From Bradyrhizobium barranii subsp. barranii (GTDB lineage: Bacteria > Pseudomonadota > Alphaproteobacteria > Rhizobiales > Xanthobacteraceae): a DNA stretch of 64,000 nt. Where the stretch lies: positions 76,265 through 140,264 of the forward strand of contig NZ_CP086139.1 in assembly GCF_017565645.3 (NCBI RefSeq). Reading direction: 5' to 3'. Below, piece by piece: positions 1 through 8,689 of the stretch. Each line of letters opens with the position of its first letter. Positions within the stretch are counted from its first letter, which is position 1. A program made the translations under genes and the position numbers. The notes below the pieces were generated by a model that did not search any database, was not told where the DNA came from, and saw only the letters and a program-made list of their open reading frames with translations.

Positions 1-1741
1 GTCCCTGGAAGACGCAGATGCGGTTGGCGGTCTCTTCAGCGATGGCCCCGTTTTCGAGGACATATTGCTCGGCGCCCTGCCAGAATTTCGTGCTCTCGTT
101 GAAGCGGAAGTGCTGCGGGGTGCAGTTCGTGAAATGATAGGTGTCCGCATTCGCCCGTTCAGCTGCCTCCTTGCTTCCCCAGTCCGGATCCATACGGCGG
201 GTCAGATGGCCCCTGTCGAAGAGATTGGACCAGCCCGAATAGAAGGTCTGGTCAATGAAGAAGCTCGCGCTGATACGGGGATCGCCGTACCAGGTCTCTC
301 CTTCGGCGCCGTCGGTGACCTCCCCCGTGGAGCGGTCGACGTTCAGGAAGCTCTTGCCATCGATGTTGGTCGCCGTGAACAGAGCCATCTTCTTGGCCTT
401 GTTCATCTTGATGCTGAAGTGCTCGTATTTCAGCTCGCCGGCCTCGGCGTTCTGTTCGCCGGCCCGCAAGGGAGCCACCTGCTTGGCCAACTTGCCGATT
501 GGCGTCGGCAGCGGAAACGTCACGCCGTGCACGAATCGCGGGTCGTAGCCGTCGCGATTCGAATAGTCCTGGTCGATCGATAGTTTTTCCGCCGCACGTG
601 TGAGCGTCTTCTGGGGCGCGGGTGCGGGCGCGACGGGAGCGGCGGCCACGTAGCTTCCGCCTACCCGAACGCTCACTTCGATCGGAATCGTCACCTTGAT
701 CTCGTTTCCGCCGGCTTCACTGGCCATGACGCCCTCCTCCCCGATCACCAGACTCTCTTGTGCATCCGCGGAGGGATGCGGCGGCGAGAGTCGCTTGCCG
801 CCCGTTTGAACGAGAGCCGTCTTCGACAGTTCGAGCGCGGCCCGCAACAGGTCGCGATGATCCCCGTCGAGAGTCGCGAGCCTGTCCGAAAGATGCCGGT
901 AGATGGCGCTGATCCGCACGCCTTCGTTGACGTTGGTAGGAATGGCATTGCCGCTTTCGTCCTTACGTTCGAGGAACGGCTCCCCGAAGTGATGAAGCGC
1001 CACGAGCTCCCACGCATCGTTGAAGACTGCCGCTCCCGACGAACCGTGGTCGGTATCGGTCTCGTACAGAAGCGTGCGCTCCGTCCGATACTGCAGGATA
1101 TTGTTCCGGATCGCGATCATCTTCGGCAGGCCGTTCGGGTGCTGCACGATATTCATGTTCATGCCGATCACGTGCTTGTCGGGCCGATCGGACAGGACGC
1201 ACAATCCAAAATCCCGCGGGTCGCTATCGCCGGCAACCTTCTGCCCGAGAGCCACGATCGCGTAGTCCAATTCCTCCTGCTGTGAGAACAGGGCGAAACG
1301 GTCGGGCGCCAAACGGAAGACGGTGGTGGGCCGCATCGAGCCGTCCTCGCCCATTTCCCGATCGAACGTGATCTGGGCCGAAAGCGCAGCGGCTTCGTCC
1401 TGGATCACGTGCTGGTTGGTCATGAAGAGCGTGGGGCTGATCAGAAAGCCGGAGCCGGCCGTCCACTTGCCTCCAGCCGTCGCTTCAACGAACGCGATCG
1501 CCCGCCGTGCCGTCGCGCCACCCGGCAGGAACCACGACGCCTGCATGTCGTCAGGACCCTGCACGGCCTCGGCGCCGCGCGGCATGGTCTGTCGCGCAGT
1601 CCGCAAGCTGAACATCGCCATGCGCGTCCGGTCCGGCTCGGCCTGACGCCACTGCTTGGCTTCCACGAGCTTGCGCACGCGATCGCGATCCTCGCGCGTC
1701 TGCTCGACCACGTTTCGAAACCGCGTCTGATCGATTTCCAT
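1..1741 (-). CDS. Trypsin-like serine protease fused to DNA/RNA non-specific endonuclease (partial)
   Basis: An open frame runs from an ATG at 1741 to the window edge without a stop, about 580 codons, so the C-terminus is missing. The N-terminal half is a trypsin-like protease: GSGFLISPTLFMTNQHVI carries the catalytic His, LDYAIVAL the Asp, and TDHGSSGAAVF the nucleophilic Ser. After a linker rich in Ala and Pro, the second half is a NUC1-type DNA/RNA non-specific endonuclease. It has the DRGH core (FDRGHLTRRMDPDW) followed by a conserved Asn-rich stretch (NCTPQHF). Family knowledge: such protease-nuclease fusions occur in predicted conflict/immunity systems in which proteolysis is thought to license an effector. 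Inference: the nuclease is the effector and the protease its regulator. The start lies 2 nt after the stop of the upstream small ORF. Domain assignment is confident; the biological role is inferred. Confidence 0.85.
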   Translation of the reverse strand, partial: MEIDQTRFRNVVEQTREDRDRVRKLVEAKQWRQAEPDRTRMAMFSLRTARQTMPRGAEAVQGPDDMQASWFLPGGATARRAIAFVEATAGGKWTAGSGFLISPTLFMTNQHVIQDEAAALSAQITFDREMGEDGSMRPTTVFRLAPDRFALFSQQEELDYAIVALGQKVAGDSDPRDFGLCVLSDRPDKHVIGMNMNIVQHPNGLPKMIAIRNNILQYRTERTLLYETDTDHGSSGAAVFNDAWELVALHHFGEPFLERKDESGNAIPTNVNEGVRISAIYRHLSDRLATLDGDHRDLLRAALELSKTALVQTGGKRLSPPHPSADAQESLVIGEEGVMASEAGGNEIKVTIPIEVSVRVGGSYVAAAPVAPAPAPQKTLTRAAEKLSIDQDYSNRDGYDPRFVHGVTFPLPTPIGKLAKQVAPLRAGEQNAEAGELKYEHFSIKMNKAKKMALFTATNIDGKSFLNVDRSTGEVTDGAEGETWYGDPRISASFFIDQTFYSGWSNLFDRGHLTRRMDPDWGSKEAAERANADTYHFTNCTPQHFRFNESTKFWQGAEQYVLENGAIAEETANRICVFQG

Positions 1742-1743
1742 GA

Positions 1744-2025
1744 TTAGCCCGCCCTGATCGAAAGCGCGTCGAGCCGACCTCTGAATGCCGCCGCGCTGCT
1801 CATGTCCAAACGTCCCGCCGTCATAGCAACGTCACAAAATGCCGCCATAGGCGCTCCACTGGACATCGCGCTGAAAGTTGTCGCGTATTCGCCCAAATGT
1901 TCGCGCTTCGTGAAAGCGCCGGGCTCTCCAAGTGCCGCGACATGTCTTGCCCCGCAATAGATTCCGATCAAAAAATGCATGCAATCTTTGATTGCTGATC
2001 CTACATATATCGCGCGCGCGGTCAA
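1744..2025 (-). CDS. Small hypothetical protein upstream of the protease-nuclease
   Basis: Up to 93 codons, ending in TAA two bases before the ATG of the protease-nuclease gene. That spacing suggests translational coupling and a shared operon. The true start is uncertain: an ATG giving a protein that begins MHFLIGIYCGARHVAAL is more plausible than the most upstream start. The sequence is rich in Ala, Met and Gly with predicted helices and no motif I recognise. Size and position fit the small effector-associated or sensor domains that accompany trypsin-type conflict proteins, but I cannot align it to a named family. It may be a chance ORF. Confidence 0.4.
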   Translation of the reverse strand: MTARAIYVGSAIKDCMHFLIGIYCGARHVAALGEPGAFTKREHLGEYATTFSAMSSGAPMAAFCDVAMTAGRLDMSSAAAFRGRLDALSIRAG

Positions 2026-2151
2026 GTTCGCCTGACAACAACGAAGAAACGAACGCGGCCGGTTGACGAGCGAGCTAGGGGCGCTTGTGATCGCTCCTTG
2101 TTAGAGAGACGTCCCATCCGTTTCGGAACGCCAAACCGTCGTAATTCTTTC

Positions 2152-2301
2152 ATGACATTTCTGGGTGCGACCGTGGCCGAAATCGAACTGTCTATCGCAA
2201 GCTTGAGGGAAGAACTGCTGTCCGCGATCGAGAACGCCGAGACCAGCGAGCTGAAACTCGGACCCGAGAAGCGAAGTTGGGCTGCCGTAGGTCGCCCTTA
2301 A
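2152..2301 (+). pseudogene. Trypco2-like fragment, divergent from the protease-nuclease
   Basis: The 49-codon product begins MTFLGATVAEIELSIASL and continues into REELLSAIENAE and LKLGP. This resembles the first helix and the start of the beta region of Trypco2 (trypsin-co-occurring domain 2), which pairs with trypsin-like peptidases. After LGP the similarity stops, and the frame ends in TAA where the family normally continues into beta strands. I therefore read it as a truncated or decayed copy. It is transcribed away from the protease gene; about 400 bp separate the two starts. A longer start at 2098 exists but adds no family-like sequence. Confidence 0.4.
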
Positions 2302-2648
2302 TCGGAACTCGGTAAGACCATCACGGGGCAAGTCTCAAGGTGGGCGGAAACAGGATCGGGTCTTGACGGAAGAATCAAAAGGAACGTTGAAGGACTTTCG
2401 CCAAGGCGAAGATCAGTCCTTGTGGCATGTCCAACAAGCGCCACGATCAACGCCCCCCGAGGAGCTTGTGGCACGCCCCTGATAGACGGAGGACAGAGAG
2501 GTGGTCGGACTCTTACCGTTTTCCAAATGGGGATACGTAGGTCTCCGCCCAATTTCATCACGGCCTCGCTCGCACCATCTACGAGCCGCCCAATTTTTGC
2601 TCGTTCAAGCTGGCACAATTGCTCAAAGATTTGCGAGGAGAAGAGCAG
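2302..2648. other. No gene recognised
   Basis: No frame on either strand gives a protein-like product with a start site. The stretch may be decayed sequence downstream of the Trypco2-like fragment. Confidence 0.4.
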
Positions 2649-2993
2649 GTGAGCGACAACACAGATCTCGAAAGCAGGGTCGTCGAAGCGATACGATACT
2701 ATCGCGAGGCACTCGCAAGGTTGGAAACTCTCGAACGAGAGGAAGCTTGCACGCATCGAGCGCTGACGAGCACGCTGGTGGATTTAAGTCGTGCCATGCG
2801 AGATGAAGCGTCGCCGCATCTCAAGGACAGCCTACTCCAGATTAGCTCGGCTGCGATTTCGCAGGTGGACAAAACGTCGGCCGCCATGGTCGAGGCGACT
2901 GCAAAATTGGAGTCAGCTCGCCTAACGTTGGCTGCATTGGAAGGTCAATTGGGATATATTCCAAGAGTCCCGTCGGGGTCGTATCACGAGTAG
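2649..2993 (+). CDS. Small helical coiled-coil protein
   Basis: The chosen GTG start follows a purine-rich GAGGAGAAGAG ribosome-binding site; a TTG at 2619 is an alternative. The product is about 114 residues, highly charged and almost entirely heptad-like (EAIRYYREALARLETLERE, then AAMVEATAKLESARLTL), with no Cys pairs, signal peptide or membrane segment. I know no family for it. Its helical nature suggests a scaffold or dimerising partner. Codon use looks bacterial and genuine, unlike the flanking spacer. It lies about 350 bp downstream of the Trypco2-like fragment, so a link with the conflict locus is possible but unproven. Confidence 0.5.
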   Translation: MSDNTDLESRVVEAIRYYREALARLETLEREEACTHRALTSTLVDLSRAMRDEASPHLKDSLLQISSAAISQVDKTSAAMVEATAKLESARLTLAALEGQLGYIPRVPSGSYHE

Positions 2994-3258
2994 ACCGGTT
3001 GCTATCGGACCCCGCAGCTCGTTACATCAGGAGGCGAATGCGCGGAGTTCGCCGTGGACGGCCCTGCGCACGGTTGTCTCCGCCCGGCTCAGAGCGACAA
3101 CATGGAAAACGGAGACCACGATTCGCCCGCACTGGCTTTCGGAGCTGGCTTGGCTCGCATCCACATCAAAAACGCGTCAACATCAAAAACTTGAATCGCT
3201 CGGGCGGAGTAGACGTCTCAGGGCGCGCAGGTTTGACGATTATCCAGGTGCGCTATCC

Positions 3259-4077
3259 ATGAATGATCAATCAACTGGTCCAAGTAGAGAGTGCCAGCAA
3301 CTCTATCGAATAGAACGACCTTGTCCCGAAAATTCTGTACCTATCATTGCCAGCATGCCACACAGCGGCACCTTCGTTCCGCCATCAATTGCCGATGCGT
3401 TCACCCCACTTCATTTAAATTGGCTGAGAAACACCGACTGGCATCTCCCGCAGGTCTACGATTTTCTGCCTGAACTGGGCGTGACGACGATCGCGGCGAC
3501 ACACAGTCGGTATGTCACAGACCTAAACCGAAATCCCGAAGGATTATTATTTGGCTCCTTCAACGAGGCGGTGATTTCCGACTCGATGTTTGATGGAACG
3601 CCCATTTATCGAAAGCCTCCGGACGAACAGAGTCTTCGACAACGACTGGTGAAGTATCATTCACCTTACCATGAAGAGCTGTCCAATCTTATTGACCGCA
3701 TGCTGAGAGTGTGCGGGCGGGTTCTGCTCCTTGACTTGCACGCATTCTTTGGACCGATCGCGGACGATGTCTGCATCGGTGACCTGCGTAGCACGTCGTG
3801 CCGGCAAGAGACGACCACTTTGGCAAGCAAGGCTTTCAAGCGACAAGGCTTCCGGACGGTCTGCAACGAGCCTTTCTCGGGCGGCTACTTGATCCGGAGA
3901 CACCACAACTCGTCAACCGAGGCGCTACAGATCGAACTGCGCTACACAACGTATCTGGATTGCACTCACATCGACAAACCGATCCGACCGCAACTCGATC
4001 CGATGCGGCTTGCGAAGCTAAAGCCACGGCTTCGTGAAGTATTCGGAGAAATTGTTGACCTTTGGCGCAACACATAA
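3259..4077 (+). CDS. N-formylglutamate amidohydrolase family protein
   Basis: The 272-residue product matches the FGase family (HutG-like, which hydrolyses N-formylglutamate to glutamate and formate at the end of a histidine-degradation route). Signatures are PIIASMPHSGTFVPPSI near the N-terminus, TDWHLPQVYDF, YVTDLNRNPEG, the metal-ligand-like LLLDLHAFFG near residue 160, and GGYLIRRHH followed by ALQIELR. Length is close to the family norm. The start is the ATG after an AGGTG element. No other hut genes are nearby, so the physiological substrate is uncertain; in rhizobia this family also appears as isolated accessory genes. Family confidence is high, pathway confidence low. Confidence 0.85.
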   Translation: MNDQSTGPSRECQQLYRIERPCPENSVPIIASMPHSGTFVPPSIADAFTPLHLNWLRNTDWHLPQVYDFLPELGVTTIAATHSRYVTDLNRNPEGLLFGSFNEAVISDSMFDGTPIYRKPPDEQSLRQRLVKYHSPYHEELSNLIDRMLRVCGRVLLLDLHAFFGPIADDVCIGDLRSTSCRQETTTLASKAFKRQGFRTVCNEPFSGGYLIRRHHNSSTEALQIELRYTTYLDCTHIDKPIRPQLDPMRLAKLKPRLREVFGEIVDLWRNT

Positions 4078-4180
4078 TTGCGCGTCCTGAGAGACCGTGT
4101 TGGGAGATAATTGGGCACATCACGTTTGAGTTGAGGAATGCCCAGCGTGAGGATGGTCTAGCACGATCGAAGCAGCCCGA

Positions 4181-5053
4181 TCATTTCGAAGGGACGGCAT
4201 CTCCTTCGACAGCCGCGCGTTCCAGCCAAAACCCCGCCGCTTGAAACCAGACATTATCAGCATCGTCAGGCTTCGGATCACCGATGTGCAGCGCGCGAAT
4301 CGGGACTTTGCCGGGCGGCAGGCCTTCGAGCGCGGCATGCAGATGTTTTCCCGCCTCGTCATCGCGCCCCCCGATGCAAGGATAGACGGAGACGGCGCCG
4401 ATCGAAGATGCCTCGAACCGGTTTCGACGCCGGATCACGCGAAGCAGAAAGCCCCGATTCGTCGGTCAGCGGCATCAAAAGCCGGCCGCCTTCGATCAGG
4501 CGATCGAGCCAGCAGCGAGATGGGTGGGTGGATCCGGCGAATACGATGACGACGTCAAGTTCACCAACATCCACCGTCCGGCCGTCGCCTGAGATGACAT
4601 CGACCTGCGGCCAGTTCACGAGATTCGCTTGGGCCTGCGAGGCCAGCATCGGATCGGTTTTAACTGCCGTCACGCGCCCCGCGGATCCGACAATCTCAGC
4701 CAGCACCGCTGAATAGTATCCGGCCCCGGCACCGACCTGGAGCACGCGATCGCCGCGCGCGATGTCGAGATGCTCAAAGTTGCGGGCCCAGAAGCTGGGC
4801 ATCCCGTTGTTGAGGTTGCGGCTCACATCGATTGTCACGAGGACGTCATGATAGAGCCAGCGCGGGTCGGTATCGGGGTCAGGAATGCGTCGCTATACGG
4901 GTCCGAGATGATGCGCCACGGTCCGGGGCTGACGAATTTCTCGCGTGGAACAGAAGCAAATGCCTCGATCAGCTGCGGGTTACGCAGGACCGGAACCTTG
5001 TATCGCAGGTCTTCGGCATACCAGCGGCGCGCCGCTGCCAACGTGTCGTCCAT
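4181..5053 (-). pseudogene. Protein-L-isoaspartate O-methyltransferase (PCMT)-type gene, frameshifted
   Basis: Three consecutive frames together make one protein. The N-terminus reads MDDTLAAARRWYAEDL through REKFVSPGPW. Near 4840 the frame shifts into NLNNGMPSFWARNFEHLDI and the SAM-binding motif I VLQVGAGAGYYSAVLAE, then VDVISGDG and GGRLLMPL. A second shift near 4450 leads to RRRNRFEASSIGAVSVY and ends after AAGFWLE. The order and motifs match PCMT-like methyltransferases, which use S-adenosylmethionine to methylate isoaspartyl residues or related substrates. Two frameshifts make it non-functional unless they are sequencing errors. It is convergent with the amidohydrolase and divergent from the sigma-like gene. 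Confidence 0.75.
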
Positions 5054-5171
5054 GAAGGCTCTCCTGTTGCGATACAGACGATGCGCCTGGAGTCCGCCCA
5101 CGCGGACATGTCAAAATATTCTTCCATCCGCTGTCCGCATTGGGCCCGGTGAAGCGCATATTGTTGTGACC

Positions 5172-5756
5172 ATGGAACGATTGACGATAACTCCCAGGCC
5201 TGATGTCGCGGTTGCCCCAGCCGCCGACGTCGCGTCCGCCATCGATGCCCTGTCGGATCTCGAACTCGTGCGGCTAAAGGCTCTGGCACGGTTTTGGAGC
5301 CGCGACCTGCCGGGAGGATTGGGCTGGAGCGACCTGCTTCACGAGGCAATCGCACGCGTCCTCGATGGCTGCCGCCCCTGGCCGCCCGGCGTACCCATCC
5401 TGGCGTTCCTGGCGGGCGTCATGCGCAGCATCTGCAACGACCATTGGCGGCGTGCGCGGCTTGAGCGAAGGCTGCTTGTGAGCCGCGATGATCCGGACCA
5501 GCGAAGCTGGCCGGGTGAGGCGGTCGACGAGGTGCCCGATCCGGAGCGGGTCCTGGCCGCCGCACAGGCGCTGGCCAATGTCTATCGGTTGTTCGAAGCC
5601 GATCCGCTGGCGCTGAAGATCATCGCGGGCATGGCCGACGGCATGGCGGCCAGAGAGATCTGCAGGATCTACGATATATCCGAACTCAACTACGACACAA
5701 CGCGACGGCGGATGCGACGCGCTCTGCTGCGCGATCAACAGAACTGGAGCAAGTGA
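5172..5756 (+). CDS. ECF-like sigma-70 family protein
   Basis: The 194-residue product has a sigma region 2-like helix set (SDLLHEAIARVLDGCRPW, then FLAGVMRSICNDHWRRAR) and a C-terminal helix-turn-helix resembling region 4 (GMAAREICRIYDISELNYDT, then RRRMRRAL). The ATG at 5172 gives a protein of ECF size; longer in-frame starts upstream would overlap the divergent methyltransferase pseudogene. The stop overlaps the ATG of the next gene by one base, so the two are probably coupled. ECF factors redirect RNA polymerase to small regulons, often with a downstream antagonist, and the next gene occupies that position. Target promoters are not visible. Confidence 0.75.
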   Translation: MERLTITPRPDVAVAPAADVASAIDALSDLELVRLKALARFWSRDLPGGLGWSDLLHEAIARVLDGCRPWPPGVPILAFLAGVMRSICNDHWRRARLERRLLVSRDDPDQRSWPGEAVDEVPDPERVLAAAQALANVYRLFEADPLALKIIAGMADGMAAREICRIYDISELNYDTTRRRMRRALLRDQQNWSK

Positions 5757-6046
5757 TGACACGCTGGGACCCAAGTCTCGATCTGGCCTGCCTGCTCGAA
5801 GCACTGAGCGAGGAAATCCTCGCCGCGACCGATGAGGAGGTGCGGGAGACATCCGGCCTGCAGGGATGGACAATCGCCAACACGGCCCTCGAGGTCAGAA
5901 GCCTGATCAGGACCGCGCGCGCGAATGTAGAGGGCAATCTTGAGCAAGACTTTGATCAGAACTTGAGTGACGAGCTGGGCAAATCTGGAGCAGGGTCGCG
6001 CCCGGTGCGGCGGCCCCGGTTCTGGTCGCACAACCAGCGGCATTGA
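5756..6046 (+). CDS. Small protein coupled to the sigma-like gene
   Basis: The 96-residue product is translationally coupled to the sigma-like gene through a TGATG overlap. It is helical and acidic at the N-terminus (LDLACLLEALSEEILAAT, then RSLIRTARANVEGN) and ends in a basic tail (RPVRRPRFWSHNQRH). It has no membrane segment, so it is not a classical membrane anti-sigma factor. Position suggests a cytosolic partner or regulator of the sigma protein. I recognise no named family. Confidence 0.6.
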   Translation: MTRWDPSLDLACLLEALSEEILAATDEEVRETSGLQGWTIANTALEVRSLIRTARANVEGNLEQDFDQNLSDELGKSGAGSRPVRRPRFWSHNQRH

Positions 6047-6251
6047 GCCCGAGCACGGATGACGCCAGGCGACGGCGCGTCTACGTGGCTCGTCCCGCTT
6101 CATGTTGATCGGGATTGGCCTGCTGCGCGTGCATCCAATCGGCGATTTGCTGAGCCTTGCTGAGGCCGTGAAAATGGTGAGCTCGTCCAAGCACCTTCGC
6201 GATGGGGCGGCCATCGCACGATCGGGCCAAATGAAATAATATCGGCGCTTC

Positions 6252-6419
6252 TCAGTGGACGTCGAGCTTATCCAAAGGAAGCTGAAGCTCCGCCGCCCGC
6301 TCCTCGCGATCTTTCCTGCGGAATTCGCTTTCCTTTCGTTCGAATTTGACCATTTCATTCATGGCAACTTCCAGTAGCCGGCCGCGCCTGTCTGCCTTCG
6401 GCTGCGTGCTTTCCGTCAT
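6252..6419 (-). CDS. Possible small basic protein
   Basis: A 55-codon ORF (MTESTQPKADRRGRLLEVAM, then KFERKESEFRRKDREERAAE) with a charged, protein-like composition. In the same frame just after its stop, a second short stretch (6085 to about 6233) reads KVLGRAHHFHGLSKAQQIAD before a TAG. The two could be one gene broken by a TGA. No family recognised. Confidence 0.3.
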   Translation of the reverse strand: MTESTQPKADRRGRLLEVAMNEMVKFERKESEFRRKDREERAAELQLPLDKLDVH

Positions 6420-6948
6420 AACCCAATTCCTCACTATCGCCTCCGCAATCCTGGACAATGTCGCAGCCCGCAAAAACCTCCGGTTCCGATAGATTACGGA
6501 ATTATGACGGCACGAAAGCTTTCTCGCAAGCTGCCGTTTATGAATGTACCCCCCGTTCATCATTCTCGACATTTGACCAATCTTCTTTCGCGAATCGAGA
6601 TTCGTAAGTCCGGTCTCGGCCGCGCGGCGCGAGAATGCTGCTCCGATGCATGTTCCTGTTCCGGCTCTTTTTTGAGGATGCCGCCTTTGGACTGATTGCT
6701 CTCGATGAAGCGGGCCGCCATACTGACCCTGGGCTACCGAAAGTATTTCGAGACCAATCTGGGCTGACGGCAGCATGAGGCCGATCACGTGTACTGTGGC
6801 TACCCGATTCGCTGGTGACGCCGGACTTCAAGAAGTTGAGACCATTTTGGCCCGCAGCATGATGACCGAATGAAGAAGGTCGGTCGGGGCGACGCTGGTG
6901 ATTCCACAAAGTCGATAAGCAAAGCGATTCTTTGGAGTGCTGCTTTTC
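6420..6948. other. Intergenic, no supported gene
   Basis: Short overlapping frames exist on both strands, but none has family-like content. This is the spacer upstream of the acetyltransferase gene. Confidence 0.4.
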
Positions 6949-7425
6949 ATGATGCGCGATGGCAAACTATCCTTCAGGGCCGCTCGCCACGAGGACGCGG
7001 AGACGGTTTTCAGTATCACGAAGGCGTCAATCGCCGGACTTGGGGGAGCATCCTATTCTCGGGACCAAATCGAGAATTGGATGGGCGAGCGGACGTCCGC
7101 ATTCTACGAAGAACTCATCGCCAAGGGACGAATGACGGTGTGTGAGCACGAAGGTGTTGTGGTTGGATTTGTCGACGCCGAGCCGGGCGAAGTAACTAGG
7201 CTGTTCATATTGCCGGAGGCCGCAGGTGTCGGACTCGGTCGTCGGCTGCTCAAGATCGGGATAGCGCAAGCACGGATGGGCCATAGTGGGCCAATCAGGC
7301 TCGAGGCGACGATCAACGCCGAAGGCTTCTACCAAAAATGCGGCTTTCGAAGCGTGGGCCGAGGCCGTTTCTCTCATGGACTCGGCGGCGAGCCTATTGA
7401 GATCGTGCGGATGGAATTCTTGTGA
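6949..7425 (+). CDS. GNAT family N-acetyltransferase
   Basis: About 158 residues with the GNAT fold signature: an N-terminal SFRAARHEDAETVFSITK, then GFVDAEPGEVTRLFILPEAA followed by the acetyl-CoA pyrophosphate-binding loop GVGLGRRLL, and the C-terminal motif EGFYQKCGFRSVGRG. It should transfer acetyl from acetyl-CoA to an amine; the substrate cannot be deduced. The first of two adjacent ATG codons (6949) lies about 11 nt after GGAG; a GTG at 6937 is an alternative. It stands alone without operon partners. Confidence 0.88.
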   Translation: MMRDGKLSFRAARHEDAETVFSITKASIAGLGGASYSRDQIENWMGERTSAFYEELIAKGRMTVCEHEGVVVGFVDAEPGEVTRLFILPEAAGVGLGRRLLKIGIAQARMGHSGPIRLEATINAEGFYQKCGFRSVGRGRFSHGLGGEPIEIVRMEFL

Positions 7426-7786
7426 ACTTCGACGTTCCAGCGTCCGTGCGGGCGTTGTCGGTATCGTCAAGTACCCGGCTCGGGCGCTCGGCGTTTCCTT
7501 TGGGTTTTCCGAATCTACCCCTCTTCCGGAAACCGGAAGTGGTACCAAAACGAAATTATGACTTGAGTGGTGGCACGGAGGCACCTGTCATCGATAGCTC
7601 TGGCAGAACCTTGATGCGTGGGGGGCCAGTCTCTCGGTGAGACTCTCGTAAAGGAAGGTCTCGCGCGATGATGGGACGGACCAAGCATCCATGGTGCGGT
7701 GAGGTATCGAGAGATTGAATCGTTTGGCCCTGATCGATTCATAGAAAGCATTGGACCTTGCTTTTGCAGGAAGCGAGAATCCGCGC
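7426..7786. other. Intergenic, nothing recognised
   Basis: Spacer between the acetyltransferase and WGR genes. Frames here are short and lack family-like content. Confidence 0.4.
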
Positions 7787-8044
7787 ATGCCGAACTTCAA
7801 GCCCGCGCCGCTTCATCTTCGCCGCATCGACGCCACGCGCAACATGCGGCGGTTCTACTTGCTTTCGATCCAGCCGACCTTATTCGGCGGGGTCTCGCTG
7901 ATCCGCAACTGGGGCCGGATCGGCACCAATGGCCAGACGATGGTGCAGACCTTTGACGGCAGCGATGAAGCGGGCGACGCATTCGGACGATTGGAGCGCG
8001 CCAAACGCAAACGTGGATACGCGGCTGTGGAGGAGAAGGTCTGA
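7787..8044 (+). CDS. WGR domain protein
   Basis: An 85-residue protein consisting of a WGR domain: RFYLLSIQPTLFGGVSLIRN followed by the signature WGRIGTNGQ, then TFDGSDEAGDAFGRLERAK and RKRGY. WGR domains bind nucleic acid in PARPs, MolR-type proteins and stand-alone bacterial proteins. Here no catalytic domain is attached. The ATG at 7787 is preferred because the family starts close to it. A related but disrupted copy lies at 62215-62337 on the other strand, so the window holds two paralogues. Confidence 0.85.
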   Translation: MPNFKPAPLHLRRIDATRNMRRFYLLSIQPTLFGGVSLIRNWGRIGTNGQTMVQTFDGSDEAGDAFGRLERAKRKRGYAAVEEKV

Positions 8045-8154
8045 TAGTTCGTCAGTTTTCCGGGGATTGTGGCTCTGCCTGTGATATCGGCCCTACCCGT
8101 CCGGCGCTCTTCATGTCAGACGGAGGAAAATCACAGCAAGATGGAGCCTGTTCC

Positions 8155-8433
8155 ATGACCACCGCGAATGAAATCGCCGACAAGATCGCCACCGAGAACA
8201 GCCTGACAAAGACACAGGCGAAGGCCATCGTCGACGGCGTGTTCAAGGCGATCGCCGATGCAGCAGCGAGCGGGGCCGAGACAAGTATCGCCGGTTTCGG
8301 AAAATTCAAGGTCAAGGATACGCCTGCCCGCGAGGGTCGTAATCCGTCGACCGGCGCACCGATCGCGATCGCGGCTGCCAAGAAGCTGACCTTCACGCCA
8401 GCCAAAGCCATCAAGGACGTCCTCAACGGATGA
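8155..8433 (+). CDS. HU/IHF-family DNA-binding protein
   Basis: A 92-residue histone-like protein: the N-terminal helices [18 protein letters not shown] and [12 protein letters not shown], then [20 protein letters not shown] matching the HU beta-arm signature (GFGxF, R-x-G-R-N-P), and a C-terminal [14 protein letters not shown]. It would bind and bend DNA non-specifically as a dimer. The ATG at 8155 gives the canonical length; upstream starts add non-family sequence. It sits at the border of the minus-strand element gene set, where such accessory nucleoid proteins are common. Confidence 0.92.
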   Translation: MTTANEIADKIATENSLTKTQAKAIVDGVFKAIADAAASGAETSIAGFGKFKVKDTPAREGRNPSTGAPIAIAAAKKLTFTPAKAIKDVLNG

Positions 8434-8479
8434 GCGGAGCCGTTGCACCGTCGTGGTGTAAGTCGCTAGACGAGGGGGC

Positions 8480-8626
8480 TCACGCCCCCTCCTCCTCGGC
8501 CGCGAGTGCTTCGTCGCGCCGGCGGATGAGCTCGGCCAGTTCGGCTTCGAGCGCCTTGCGCTCCGCGGGCGTGAACAAGCAATCCCGCAGCTCGGCGCGC
8601 AATTCCTCGATGGTGTCGATGATCAT
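8480..8626 (-). CDS. 48-aa charged helical protein
   Basis: [18 protein letters not shown], then [20 protein letters not shown], ending AAEEEGA. It is strongly helical, charged and protein-like, with good third-position GC bias. It lies just downstream (in minus-strand order) of the DUF736 gene and its terminator. Function unknown; it would be missed by a length cut-off. Confidence 0.6.
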   Translation of the reverse strand: MIIDTIEELRAELRDCLFTPAERKALEAELAELIRRRDEALAAEEEGA

Positions 8627-8640
8627 GAAGGCGTCTCCGA

Positions 8641-8676
8641 TTGAAAGGAAGAAGGCCCCGCCTCGCGGCGGAGCCC
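8641..8676 (-). terminator. Rho-independent terminator after the DUF736 gene
   Basis: On the minus strand GGCTCCGCC and GGCGGGGCC form a stem around a GCGA loop, with one G-T pair. It is followed by a pyrimidine-rich TTCTTCCTTTC tract and lies directly downstream of the DUF736 stop. Confidence 0.6.
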
Positions 8677-8689
8677 TCTGGCGGAAGCC

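Noticed and set aside
65..583. Plus-strand ORF of 172 codons
   Set aside because: It lies antisense to the protease-nuclease gene, whose minus-strand translation has clear catalytic motifs. The plus ORF has no family-like content.
758..1747. Several plus-strand ORFs opposite the protease domain
   Set aside because: Shadows of the GC-rich minus-strand coding frame.
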